Below, piece after piece: positions 51,981 to 61,053 of a DNA stretch of 64,000 bases. This stretch comes from Mucilaginibacter kameinonensis. GTDB lineage: Bacteria > Bacteroidota > Bacteroidia > Sphingobacteriales > Sphingobacteriaceae. The notes under the pieces were generated by a model. That model saw only the letters and a list, made by a program, of their open reading frames with translations, made no database searches and was not told the origin of the DNA. The position numbers and the translations under genes were made by a program. Location of the stretch: contig NZ_RCWZ01000005.1 in the NCBI RefSeq assembly GCF_003675385.1, forward strand, positions 1,012,670 through 1,076,669, read 5' to 3'. Every line of letters starts with the position of its first letter. Position 1 is the stretch's first letter.

Positions 51981-54641
51981 TTACTCCTTCGGCAACCCAT
52001 CCTCAAAACCACTGCCCCCACTGCTTCCGGCAGTATCCAGGTTCCAGGCCGAGGTTAATAAATAAGGTGTAGCCCCATCAGCATTTTTATTGCTGTAAGT
52101 ACATTTAATGATCCTGCTTTCGCCGGGAGCCAATGAAATATAGTTATCGCTGAAAATTACCGGTAAAATATCATCACCACCCTGGCCTTTTAAAGCACGT
52201 AAATGAACAAAGAAAGCCACCGCACTACCTGTATTTTTTATGGTTACAGCGTACGAAGTGCTATCCCCCTCAACTTTGCTGGTTTGATTAACAGTTAGTT
52301 TTGTTTTAGGAAGAGATTGCAGGGCCGAATAATCCGCGTAGGCAGATTGTGGCGTGGTAAACCAGTTTGATTTTTTCCAGTTCAGCTCATCGCTTTTTTT
52401 GGAGAGCCAGTACCAGTTGATGCTTTTGATTTCGCCGTTTTTGTCACTCAGCTCAAGACGTAGCAGGTAAGTATCAGCCAATCCAGTAATAGCAGGTAGT
52501 GAGAATAACCGCTTTGAGGCATCAGCAGCTATTTCAGCGGTTACCGTTTTGCTAAACTTGCTACTTCCGTCCGGGTTGTAAACATCCGCCTTAACCTTTA
52601 ACCCGCTAAACGTTTTCAGGTATGAATTGATCACCGCTACCTCCTTTGTTTTGTACGAATACAGCACGTGCAAAGGCTCCATAGCCTTTTTCATACCGAA
52701 ATAAGTCCCGGCAGGATACAGGTAATAGTCATAAGTATGCCAGATCAGTCCCGGCCATGGGTTACTCAACATCCATTGAACCACGCCAGTAGCAGTTTGG
52801 TATTTATTTAATCCATAAGCCTCCATCATGGCGCGGTGCGCTTCGTAATTTTGAGCCTGTGCCTTGGCTACATAATTTTTAATAGATGAGGTTTCCCCAT
52901 AACGACCATAAAGTGCTTTGGTGAACACTTTAGTAGTACCGAACGAACCCGTACCGCAATGGTAGTTCCAATCGGCCGAGGTTACGTTCAGCGAATCTTT
53001 CGGAATAAATTTGATTAAACTTTCATAAGGCGGAATTGAAGGCCCGGGCGAGATTTCGGTAGCGAAACTGTAGGTACCGCCAAATTTTTTGGTAGCATCG
53101 GTTTCCCAGTAAATTGGCGGCACCCACTCATACGGGCCAGCCATTTTCACCCCGCTGTAACCCGACACTTTCGATTTGCTTTCGTTTGCGGTTGCCAGTA
53201 GCGGGTTAGGCCATTTCAGTTGCTTTTCAATCTTGAGGTAATCGCGCTCAACCGAAGTATCTGTAGGCGGCATGTCGCTGCCGTTGAGCCATACAAACAG
53301 GCTGGCTTTATTACGCAACCAGTACATTACACTGCTATCTGATGCCATGGCAACTTTACGCTCGGCGGCATCCCATTTTTCGGGATGTTGCCAGGTACCG
53401 CAACACATCCAACCGTTCATCACCATCAGGCCGTATTTATCGCACAGGTCGTAAAAATTATCATCCTCCATTTTACCTTCCGAACGCACAATGTTCATAT
53501 TCATATCACGCACCAGGCGGATTTCCTGTTCCTGCCTCTCGGTAGATCGGCGCTGAAAAATATCTGGCGACCAGGCCGCCCCCCTCAGCATAATAGGCTT
53601 TCCGTTTATAATAAATTCACGCGATTGATTATCATCAATAATCTTAGAAGTAAACTCCCGGATACCGAAATTTTCTGATACCGAATTGCTCACCTTTTTT
53701 TCAACTACAGCCGCAACTTCAATCCGGTTAAGATTCGGTTTACCATACTGCCAAGGCCACCAAACAGATGGATCCTTAACATTAAGCTGTTTAAATTCAA
53801 GCGGCGAAAAGTTTATATTTTTTGATTCATTGGGCAGCAGATGTACCTTTTTTTCGAAGGAGATATTCTGGTTGATCTTACCTTTAATTACCGCGTCCTG
53901 AGCTTTATTGGTGTAGTTGGTTACCTGAGCATCTACCGTTAAATGGGCAACAGCAAGCGAAGGCAGGTCAAAATTGGTAGTAACCAGTGGGAACTTTACG
54001 CCTACCTTGTTGTATGTTTTTACCTCAACATTATTGATAATGCCACCGTTATAATCCTGCGGGTACGGGATCCAGTCGGCATAATCAATGGCCAGGTCGC
54101 CGTCGCGTTTGTTAGGAGTAAATGGCCTTAATACCTCAATGGCCAGCGTATTGGTGCCGGTATAATTGATGTTTTTGGTCAGATCAAGGTCGATGATTCG
54201 GTACGGGCCTTTAATTTGGGTTGAATCGGCTATTTTGATGCCGTTGAGCCAAACATTAGCCTTATAGTTAATGCCATGCAGGCGCAAGATCACATTCTTG
54301 CCGTTTTCGGCAGCAGGCAATGTAAATTCCCTTCTGAACCACCAGGGTTTATCCAATTTAGGATCGGCCAGTTTTTCGAGGTTCTTGCCCATAAACGGGT
54401 CGAAGTTATAAACCTGGTTAGCCAGCAAGCCAGCCAAAACTGTCGAAGGCACACTTACCTTATACCAGCCTTGCGTATTAAAGTTCTCCTTCGATACCTC
54501 TGTAGCGGCTGCAGGCGCTGTAACTGTTGACTGCATTTGCCAGTCATCTTTCAGTAACAGGTTAAAGCTTTCCTGTCGCCCCTGTGCAAATGCCCCTACA
54601 CTCAACAGGAACATTGCCGACATTAATAATATTTTTTTCAT
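51981..54641 (-). CDS. GH2 exo-beta-D-glucosaminidase (CsxA-like)
   Basis: 886 residues from ATG 54641 (MKKILLMSAMFLLSVGAFAQ, a clear signal peptide); the frame runs 28 codons up into the ROK gene. A GH2 sugar-binding domain (WWFRREFTLP, LRLHGINYKANVWLNG), a beta-sandwich and a TIM barrel follow. The barrel carries the CsxA pattern: GWMCCGTWQHPEKW, FVWLNGSDMPP with an Asp (about D456) where most GH2 enzymes have NE, PYEWVPPIYW, FATEISPG with the nucleophile Glu (about E529), and WHTYDYYLYPAGTYFG. CsxA releases glucosamine from chitosan ends. It would act outside the inner membrane. It is last in an operon after ROK kinase and MFS transporter. GH2 is certain; chitosan specificity is likely. 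Confidence 0.88.
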   Translation of the reverse strand: MKKILLMSAMFLLSVGAFAQGRQESFNLLLKDDWQMQSTVTAPAAATEVSKENFNTQGWYKVSVPSTVLAGLLANQVYNFDPFMGKNLEKLADPKLDKPWWFRREFTLPAAENGKNVILRLHGINYKANVWLNGIKIADSTQIKGPYRIIDLDLTKNINYTGTNTLAIEVLRPFTPNKRDGDLAIDYADWIPYPQDYNGGIINNVEVKTYNKVGVKFPLVTTNFDLPSLAVAHLTVDAQVTNYTNKAQDAVIKGKINQNISFEKKVHLLPNESKNINFSPLEFKQLNVKDPSVWWPWQYGKPNLNRIEVAAVVEKKVSNSVSENFGIREFTSKIIDDNQSREFIINGKPIMLRGAAWSPDIFQRRSTERQEQEIRLVRDMNMNIVRSEGKMEDDNFYDLCDKYGLMVMNGWMCCGTWQHPEKWDAAERKVAMASDSSVMYWLRNKASLFVWLNGSDMPPTDTSVERDYLKIEKQLKWPNPLLATANESKSKVSGYSGVKMAGPYEWVPPIYWETDATKKFGGTYSFATEISPGPSIPPYESLIKFIPKDSLNVTSADWNYHCGTGSFGTTKVFTKALYGRYGETSSIKNYVAKAQAQNYEAHRAMMEAYGLNKYQTATGVVQWMLSNPWPGLIWHTYDYYLYPAGTYFGMKKAMEPLHVLYSYKTKEVAVINSYLKTFSGLKVKADVYNPDGSSKFSKTVTAEIAADASKRLFSLPAITGLADTYLLRLELSDKNGEIKSINWYWLSKKSDELNWKKSNWFTTPQSAYADYSALQSLPKTKLTVNQTSKVEGDSTSYAVTIKNTGSAVAFFVHLRALKGQGGDDILPVIFSDNYISLAPGESRIIKCTYSNKNADGATPYLLTSAWNLDTAGSSGGSGFEDGLPKE

Positions 54642-54654
54642 GGTAGAAATAGGT

Positions 54655-55509
54655 TTATTTCTGGTTATCGTAATACAAGGCAGCAGCCCCAACAATACCG
54701 CTGTTTTGCAACTCCGAAATTTCAATTTTTATACGCTCAAGCGTTTTAGTATAAGCGAAGGTTTTCACCTCCTGCCACATCGTTTCTTTAAAATATTCAA
54801 AAGCATGACTTACAGAGCCACCAAGAATGATCAGCTCGGGATCATAAGCATACATCACCATTTTAACAGCGTTACCTACATGGGTTCCCAGCTCGGCGTA
54901 TAATTCCAGCGCGCGTTTATCTCCTGCCTGGGCATCCTTAAATACCTGTACACCATCCAACCCGTATACATTATTAAAGAATGAGCCGCTGCAATAGTAT
55001 TCAAGAATGTTATCGATATATGGGAATAGCCCTATCTCGCCGGCACCGCAATTATGCCCGGCATACAATTTGCCATTGGCTATTATACCTGTACCTAAAC
55101 CTGTACCAAGCGTAATACCGACCATACTATCTACACCACTCCCTTTGCCAAAATACAACTCACCCACGGCAAAGCAATTGGCATCGTTATTTACATAAAC
55201 CGGGATATTATAACGCTCCTGCATTAGTTTTTTTAAGTGAACTTCTTTCCATGACGGGATGTATTGCACATCATAAACAATACCTTCGGCCACATCAACA
55301 ACGCTGGGTACACCAATGCCGATAGCGCTGGCGGTATCGTTTTGTAAAAGGGTATCAACAACGGTATAAATATCGTTCAGCACATCATCTACACTGCCAT
55401 CGCTTTTTATCCGCTGTGATACAATATTTCCAATCACATTATTGCTAACCACAGCACCGCGGATATTGGTAGCTCCTAAATCAATGCCTATAACTTTTAT
55501 GTTGCTCAT
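54655..55509 (-). CDS. ROK-family sugar kinase
   Basis: 284 residues. The N-terminal phosphate loop reads VIGIDLGATNIRGAVV, the sugar-binding region YVNNDANCFAVGELYFGKG and the catalytic block ITLGTGLGTGI, followed by GHNCGAGEIGLFPY. The usual zinc-ligand cluster CxCGxxGCxE is not visible; only a lone Cys follows (LEYYCSGSFF), so this is a zinc-poor ROK member. It ends with LGGSVSHAFEYF. Probably phosphorylates glucosamine, N-acetylglucosamine or glucose. It starts 8 bases after the MFS gene and ends 13 bases before the exo-glucosaminidase start. Confidence 0.9.
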   Translation of the reverse strand: MSNIKVIGIDLGATNIRGAVVSNNVIGNIVSQRIKSDGSVDDVLNDIYTVVDTLLQNDTASAIGIGVPSVVDVAEGIVYDVQYIPSWKEVHLKKLMQERYNIPVYVNNDANCFAVGELYFGKGSGVDSMVGITLGTGLGTGIIANGKLYAGHNCGAGEIGLFPYIDNILEYYCSGSFFNNVYGLDGVQVFKDAQAGDKRALELYAELGTHVGNAVKMVMYAYDPELIILGGSVSHAFEYFKETMWQEVKTFAYTKTLERIKIEISELQNSGIVGAAALYYDNQK

Positions 55510-55517
55510 GTATATGT

Positions 55518-56756
55518 TTATGCTTTATTATCAAAAAAGGTTTTATTGGTTACCAGTGGCTTGGCCCAAAAGCCGATGCTCAGCATGTAGCCAAATGTGA
55601 TGTACAGGAAAAACATGCCTTCGCGCAAGCCAAACAAACTGCCCAGTCCGCCTATCAATAACTGAACAACCGCGCCACCAATAATACCCGTAACCAGGAT
55701 GCCCGCAAATGAACCATGATCTTCGGCAACAGAGCTCAGCGCCAGCGAAAATATGATAGGATACATCACCGACATAAAAAACCCAACTATAGAAAATGAA
55801 TACAATGATGTTTGCGGTCCACCGAATAAACCCAGCGACAGGAAGATAAGTGCCAGGATAGTGAAGATCACCAGTAATTTACGGCTATCCATCAGTTTAA
55901 GTAAAAATAAGCCCAGGATCCCGCCTGCTGTCATCAGTCCCCAAAAGTAGGCTACGGCGTTGGCACCTGTGGTTTGCGGATCAAACTTGTGGTATTCGAA
56001 TAAAAATTGCGACATCCAATATGATACCCCTTGCTCGCTGCCTACGTAGCAAAACAACGCTATAAAATAGGCTATTACAACAGGCTTTTTAAAAAGATCG
56101 ACGTGTGTTTTCCAGGGCCCGGCCTTTTCATCGTGCGCCAGTTCAACCCTCGGAAATTTAGATACCAACAGGATCACAAACATAGCCAGACAAATTACCG
56201 CGAATAACCAGTACAGCGAAATCCAGGGCATAGTTGCAGGCACATGCGCTTCCAGCAAAGGAAAGATGCCTCCTTTACTGCTTCCCATATTTTTAACCAT
56301 GTAAGAGTAAACCAGCGGACTAACAAACGATGCCCCGCCAAATATCAATTGCGCCAGAACCGATGTAAACGCATAGTTCTCCTCCCCGCCCGATGTACGC
56401 AGCAGCGGATTAATCACCACCTGCAGCATCGCCATACCGCAGCCAATTAAAAACAGTGAGATTATAGCCGTGAGATAGTTAGGATAAACAGCAAGTAACA
56501 ACGAACCGCAAAAAGCAACCACAAAGGCTGCAACCATGATAGCCTTTTCGTTATACTTTTGAACCAGCATGCTCGACGGAATAGACATTACCCCATAAGC
56601 AATAAAAAAAGCGAAGGGCAACAAGCCGGCCATCGCATCGCTCAATTTAAAATCCTTGATAAACTCGGGAGATAACGGGCCTATGATATTGGTTAAAAAT
56701 GAAATAACAAAAAACGTAAGCATGATCAGCGTTACGATGTAGTAGTTTTTTTTCAT
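55518..56756 (-). CDS. MFS sugar transporter (FucP/NagP-like)
   Basis: 412 residues with about 12 membrane helices; start at ATG 56756 (MKKNYYIVTLIMLTFFVIS), one codon after a TTG. The FucP-type signature NIIGPLSPEFIKDFKLSDAMAGLLPFAFFIAYG (first helices; long form in parts), GCGMAMLQVVINPLLRTSGGE and the C-terminal half YPIIFSLALSSVAEDHGSFAGILVTGIIGGA match the fucose/GlcNAc MFS permeases. It is the first gene of a three-gene unit with ROK kinase and an exo-glucosaminidase, so the cargo is probably glucosamine or a related amino sugar. An AT-rich leader of about 130 bases precedes it. Confidence 0.85.
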   Translation of the reverse strand: MKKNYYIVTLIMLTFFVISFLTNIIGPLSPEFIKDFKLSDAMAGLLPFAFFIAYGVMSIPSSMLVQKYNEKAIMVAAFVVAFCGSLLLAVYPNYLTAIISLFLIGCGMAMLQVVINPLLRTSGGEENYAFTSVLAQLIFGGASFVSPLVYSYMVKNMGSSKGGIFPLLEAHVPATMPWISLYWLFAVICLAMFVILLVSKFPRVELAHDEKAGPWKTHVDLFKKPVVIAYFIALFCYVGSEQGVSYWMSQFLFEYHKFDPQTTGANAVAYFWGLMTAGGILGLFLLKLMDSRKLLVIFTILALIFLSLGLFGGPQTSLYSFSIVGFFMSVMYPIIFSLALSSVAEDHGSFAGILVTGIIGGAVVQLLIGGLGSLFGLREGMFFLYITFGYMLSIGFWAKPLVTNKTFFDNKA

Positions 56757-56889
56757 CAATTGAGAGGGTTATGGATTTTGGTTCGGTATTAACTAAATAT
56801 CGTTAAAAATCCGTTGGCGAGATAATTTTACAAAAACTTATTTAAATTGTTACACTTTCTTTTTAAAATATTTTAAGAAGTTAATTTAA

Positions 56890-57010
56890 AAACTCCCCTC
56901 TTGAGAGGGGGCGCGGAAGAATGTGCGGTAGTAGGGGTGTGTTTCTGCGATTGATTTTCAGAAATAGTAACACACCCCTCCGCCCCTCTCAAGAGGGGAA
57001 TCGCACATTC
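56890..57010. repeat. Palindromic repeat, family C copy 2
   Basis: Outer arms cccctcttgagagggg (56895-56910) and cccctctcaagagggg (56983-56998) are perfect; inner arms aggggtgtgtt (56933-56943) and aacacacccct (56969-56979) are perfect. Very close in wording to 51841-51955, including gtgcgg before the inner arm and aatcgcac after the outer one. It lies in the divergent gap (360 bases) between the MFS and AI-2E genes; the rest of the gap is AT-rich, with promoters unplaced. Confidence 0.85.
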
Positions 57011-57115
57011 CCCGCTTCTTCGCCCCGAACTCTTAACATCCCCCTTAACCTTAAATTGCTTCCAATCAAAACATTTAAGGCTTATTAATGTGTTTATGGA
57101 ACAAACACCTGCTTT

Positions 57116-58156
57116 ATGACCCCAAAAAAAGAAAAAGAACTTACCTACATTGAAAAAGTATGGCATACCGTTGCCATTGTTGCCCTGTTAGTAGTAGTGA
57201 TATTAATAGCCAGGGTAGCATTCAACGTACTGCTAATGGTATTATCCGGCGCACTGATAGCAACCTACTTTCATGGCCTTGGCGATTTAATTGAGCGTAA
57301 TACTAAAATGCGCAGAAGATATGCCATGATCATATCTGTAGTGGGTTCATTTTTAATTGTGATAGGCTTGTTTTACCTGATGGGCACCACCATACAACAC
57401 CAGATAGCATTGTTAAAAGATACGCTGCCACACACGGTTAATAATTTTAAAGCTAAAGTGGCCTCAAACCCAACAGGACAGCAGATCCTTGATTATTTTT
57501 CGGGCGATAACGACCCGGACAAGGTGGTGGTTACCGTTCAGCATTTTTTCAGTACAGGTTTTGGGGTGCTTGGCGATATTTACATCATTCTGTTTCTCAG
57601 CATCTTTTTTACAACCAATCCCGATGTTTATAAGAACGGTATTTTAATGCTGCTCTCCGACAAGAAAAAACCTTTAGGACAGGATATTATGGATAGGATC
57701 AGCCTTTCGTTAAAAGGCTGGCTTAAGGGGATGCTGCTTTCTATGGTGTTATTGGGCGTGTTGCTTACAACCGGTTTAAGCATTATGGGGATCCCGGCTG
57801 CTTTAATACTGGCTTTGTTTGCGGGCATGCTTAAGATCATCCCCAATTTAGGTTCGGTGATAGCCATGATACCGGGTGTGCTGCTGGCCCTTACCGTTGG
57901 TACCAACACGGCTGTAATAGTTGCACTTATTTACGTGGTATCGCAAACTATTGTGAGTAATATTGTGGTACCGATAGTTCAAAACAGGATGATTAACCTG
58001 CCGCCGGCATTAACTATCATCAGCCAGGTAGTAATGGGGACACTTTCGGGTGTGCTGGGCATTATACTGGCAGTGCCAATAGTAGCCATCATTGTAATTT
58101 TGGTTGATGAACTATATGTAAAAAAACTTGGCGATGCTGAAATAATAGCCCATTGA
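57116..58156 (+). CDS. AI-2E-family (PF01594) membrane protein
   Basis: 346 residues with about seven to eight membrane helices and a periplasmic or cytosolic middle region (QHQIALLKDTLPHTVNNFKAKV). The C-terminal half has the family block GIPAALILALFAGMLKIIPNLGSVIAMIPGV and NIVVPIVQNRMINLPPALTIISQV (in conserved pieces). Members include TqsA and sodium/proton antiporters; autoinducer-2 transport is a label, not a finding. It is followed at once by the CDF transporter gene (ATG 5 bases after the stop), so the two are cotranscribed. Confidence 0.9.
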   Translation: MTPKKEKELTYIEKVWHTVAIVALLVVVILIARVAFNVLLMVLSGALIATYFHGLGDLIERNTKMRRRYAMIISVVGSFLIVIGLFYLMGTTIQHQIALLKDTLPHTVNNFKAKVASNPTGQQILDYFSGDNDPDKVVVTVQHFFSTGFGVLGDIYIILFLSIFFTTNPDVYKNGILMLLSDKKKPLGQDIMDRISLSLKGWLKGMLLSMVLLGVLLTTGLSIMGIPAALILALFAGMLKIIPNLGSVIAMIPGVLLALTVGTNTAVIVALIYVVSQTIVSNIVVPIVQNRMINLPPALTIISQVVMGTLSGVLGIILAVPIVAIIVILVDELYVKKLGDAEIIAH

Positions 58157-58161
58157 GCAAC

Positions 58162-59094
58162 ATGGCTTCATCAAAAAAATCGATATACAGCGCGCTCATC
58201 GCCAACCTGCTTATAGCGATAACCAAATTCATAGCAGGCGTTATCGGGCGAAGCGGATCAATGATCTCCGAGGGTATCCATTCGCTGGTTGATACTGCCA
58301 ATGAATTGTTGCTATTATTCGGACTTTACCGTAGCCGTAAGGAACCGGACAAAACACATCCTTTTGGGTACGGAAAAGAGCTGTACTTCTGGTCGTTCAT
58401 TGTCTCTATTATGGTATTTGGTTTAGGCGGAGGGCTGTCCATTTACCAGGGCATTTTACACATCCGCGAGCCTGAGCAACTCGGCGACCCTACCATGAGC
58501 TATATCGTTTTGGGATTATCTATCATATTTGAAGGTTCATCGCTCATTATAGCCCTGAAAGAATTTAACGCGATTCGGGGCGATCAAACCTGGTGGGATG
58601 CCGTGGTAAAAAGTAAAGACCCATCAACTTTTTTGGTAATGTTTGAAGACAGCGCGGCTGTTGCAGGGCTTTTTATTGTGGGCATCTGCATGTTCCTGAA
58701 CCATCGTTACAACATTCCTGTACTTGATGGCGTAGCATCTTTATTGGTAGGGTTGATATTGGTTGCCGTTTCGGCTATATTAGCCCGCGAAAGCCGAAGC
58801 TTACTTATGGGCGAAGGTATTTCATCCGAATCAAGGGTAAAGATTACAGCATTGGTTGAACGCGACAGCGCCGTTTTAAAAGTAATGCACATGCTGTCAA
58901 ACTATCAATCGCCCGATGAAATTATACTGATGCTGATCGTAGCTTTTAAGGAAGATCTCGACACCCAACAAATCAACGAAGCGATAGACCGCATCCGCGA
59001 TTGTATTAAGCGTGAGTTTAGCCTGGTACGCTTTGTTTTGGTGCAGCCCGAAACATTTTCGGCAGAAATTACTGAAACAGGCAGCGTACTTTAA
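58162..59094 (+). CDS. Cation diffusion facilitator (zinc-type)
   Basis: 310 residues, six membrane helices. Motif HSLVD in GSMISEGIHSLVDTANELLLLFGL matches the metal site of helix 2; HPFGYGKELYFWSF is the CDF core, and EDSAAVAG (helix 5) carries further ligands. The loop pattern resembles ZnT9-like bacterial CDFs. A cytosolic C-terminal ferredoxin-like domain is at about 210-310. I chose ATG 58162; a TTG nine bases upstream overlaps the previous stop and is a weaker choice. Likely exports zinc or iron; metal is not decided. Confidence 0.9.
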   Translation: MASSKKSIYSALIANLLIAITKFIAGVIGRSGSMISEGIHSLVDTANELLLLFGLYRSRKEPDKTHPFGYGKELYFWSFIVSIMVFGLGGGLSIYQGILHIREPEQLGDPTMSYIVLGLSIIFEGSSLIIALKEFNAIRGDQTWWDAVVKSKDPSTFLVMFEDSAAVAGLFIVGICMFLNHRYNIPVLDGVASLLVGLILVAVSAILARESRSLLMGEGISSESRVKITALVERDSAVLKVMHMLSNYQSPDEIILMLIVAFKEDLDTQQINEAIDRIRDCIKREFSLVRFVLVQPETFSAEITETGSVL

Positions 59095-59132
59095 TTGTAT
59101 ATTAGCTACAACTTAACTAAACATCCTACCTC

Positions 59133-59456
59133 ATGCAAGAGCAAAAATTTCATTACGCCACAGTAACCGAAGCAATAAGCAAATTAAAAGAACAAGGCTA
59201 TACCCACGAGTTTAGTCTTGAAGGAGATCATCTGAAAGCCGGTGCAGAAACATTTCCAGTGAGTGAATTTGAAATAGTTGACCTGTACCGTTATGAAGGT
59301 CCTTCTGACCCTGCAGATGAAGCAATCGTTTATGCACTCGCTTCATCCGGCGGTACTAAAGGCACCTTGGTAACAGGCTACGGTATCTCTACAGATGAAG
59401 CGACCATCGAAACATTAAAGAATTTACATTATAAATATCAGCAAAGTCAGCAATAG
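59133..59456 (+). CDS. Small conserved protein (named phosphoribosylpyrophosphate synthetase in databases)
   Basis: 107 residues, soluble, acidic. The pattern YATVTEAISKLKEQGYTHEFSLEG, FEIVDLYRYEGPSDPADEAIVYAL and GTLVTGYG is a small Bacteroidota family that carries the name phosphoribosylpyrophosphate synthetase, which its size and lack of PRPP motifs do not support. Function unknown. It lies 38 bases after the CDF gene, probably on the same transcript. Confidence 0.8.
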   Translation: MQEQKFHYATVTEAISKLKEQGYTHEFSLEGDHLKAGAETFPVSEFEIVDLYRYEGPSDPADEAIVYALASSGGTKGTLVTGYGISTDEATIETLKNLHYKYQQSQQ

Positions 59457-59497
59457 TTTTTTGCACTTCATTATTTCTGGGAACCGAACTTCGCCAA

Positions 59498-59670
59498 CGC
59501 TGCACCGTTAGGTGCTATCTTTTTGTAACATATCATCATCAACAGCTTTTGCGCCGTTGGTGCTCACCGACTACTTAAAAAAACAATGTCAAAAAGGGTA
59601 GCACCTACGGCGCAAAAATCAAAATCTATTCTTTTGCTACTACAAACAGGTATCCCCTACGGGGAATTGA
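59498..59670. repeat. Nested palindromic repeat, family B copy 2
   Basis: Shares with 43755-43920 the series gcaccgt-aggtgct, ttttgcgccgt-ggtgct, aagggtagcacctacggcgcaaaa, and ctacaaacaggtatcccctacgggga-attga in the same order. The two copies differ by small insertions. It occupies the first half of the 380-base gap before the CE2 esterase gene; the second half is AT-rich and gene-free. Confidence 0.85.
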
Positions 59671-59837
59671 ACAAAGAAAACAACGACATGAAAATTGTTA
59701 CAGCAACAAAATAGAACATCTTTTATTTTACCTCATATTATTTGCCCTATAGCTTAGCTGATACTTTTACAGCAATTTATACCGATAAATTTCATGTATT
59801 TGGTTTCATGAACTGATATTGGTAATCTTGTGATGCG

Positions 59838-60932
59838 ATGAAAAACAGCATACTGTCTACCTTTATCTTATTTATCTTTTGCTCACTGCATAGCCATGCG
59901 AAAACCAAAGTTGATACTATTTACGCGGCTGATCTGCAACCTATCGGGCGTACGCTCATCAATAATCAGCATAACTTAGCACTTATTACTTCAGGTGCTC
60001 ACTTTGGCTTTAGCTTTAAGGGGAATGAGTGCGCGATATATGTAAGCATTGCGGATGCCGGTGGTCATAATTACCTACAATATGAACTTGACGGGATTTA
60101 TCAAAAAAGGATCAGGGTTGACGGAAACTTAAAAGAGCCAATTATCATTAAAGCCCCAAATACGGGTTCACACCGTATCTGGATTTATAAAGCAACGGAA
60201 GCAACCAGCGGTGCTTTGCTATTTTCAAAGGTCGCGGGCGAAGGCGTTAAAAGTTTATCTGCTCCCAAACTTCCGTTAATAGAATTTATAGGTAATAGTA
60301 TTACCTGCGGAGCGGCAGCTGACGATTCGGAAATTCCATGCGGAACCGGTGATTACCAGGACCATCATAATGCCTACATGGCTTATGGACCAAGAGTAGC
60401 AAGGGCATTAAATGCCAATTTTATTTTATCAAGTGTTAGCGGTATTGGCGTTTACCGTACCTGGAACAGGGACTCTCCTTCTATGCCGCTGGTATACGAA
60501 AACGCAAATTTCCAGGAAAAGGACTCGTTGAAATGGGATTTTAAAACCTATCAACCAAAAATTGTAAGCATTGCCCTGGGCACAAATGATATGAGCAATG
60601 GCGATGGTAGCACAAGGGCTCCATTTGATACCATACGTTTTGTTAACGACTATGTAAAGTTTGTACAATTGGTTAAATCCAAATATCCAAAAGCTCAAAT
60701 TGCCTTGCTTTCCAGTCCGATGATTAAAGGTAACTCAAGGGAGATATTACAACGATGTTTAAGCAGGATAAAAGCCACTGTTGACACCACCTATCTGAAA
60801 GACAGGCCTGTTGCAACTTTCTTTTTTGAGCCGATGGAGGCTCATGGTTGTTCCGGGCACCCAAGCGTAGCCGATCATCAAATCTTAGCGGAAGAACTTA
60901 AACCGTTTTTTGCCGGTTTGTTGAAACAGTAA
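59838..60932 (+). CDS. SGNH esterase of CE2 type (acetyl-xylan esterase-like)
   Basis: 364 residues with a signal peptide (about 1-21, ending HSHA). The N-terminal 130 residues form a beta jelly-roll (GAHFGFSFKGNECAIYVSIAD), then an SGNH catalytic domain: IEFIGNSITCGAA (Ser), SVSGIGVYRTW, LGTNDMSNG (Asn) and GCSGHPSVADH (Asp/His). This two-part layout is the CE2 family, which removes acetyl groups from xylan and related glycans. It stands alone in orientation; the glycan genes of the 52-57 kb region are separate. Confidence 0.9.
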   Translation: MKNSILSTFILFIFCSLHSHAKTKVDTIYAADLQPIGRTLINNQHNLALITSGAHFGFSFKGNECAIYVSIADAGGHNYLQYELDGIYQKRIRVDGNLKEPIIIKAPNTGSHRIWIYKATEATSGALLFSKVAGEGVKSLSAPKLPLIEFIGNSITCGAAADDSEIPCGTGDYQDHHNAYMAYGPRVARALNANFILSSVSGIGVYRTWNRDSPSMPLVYENANFQEKDSLKWDFKTYQPKIVSIALGTNDMSNGDGSTRAPFDTIRFVNDYVKFVQLVKSKYPKAQIALLSSPMIKGNSREILQRCLSRIKATVDTTYLKDRPVATFFFEPMEAHGCSGHPSVADHQILAEELKPFFAGLLKQ

Positions 60933-60960
60933 TTATTTGCCGGAACGATTCGTAAGGACA

Positions 60961-60993
60961 CAAAAAAGGCCGTTATCTTTCGAAAACAGCCTT
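60961..60993 (-). terminator. Terminator for manC
   Basis: On the minus strand a 9-bp stem (aaggctgtt / aacggcctt, one G-U pair) at 60966-60993 is followed by a T-run (tttttt at 60962-60967). It lies 60 bases after the manC stop. Confidence 0.7.
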
Positions 60994-61053
60994 ATTACCT
61001 TATCGGTTATTAAAAGAGGGATCGTTCGCTATTGCCTGAACAGCTTTCCTGGA

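Noticed and set aside
59133..59456. Real phosphoribosylpyrophosphate synthetase
   Set aside because: At 107 residues with no PRPP-binding loop or phosphoribosyltransferase motif, the database-style name is not supported.
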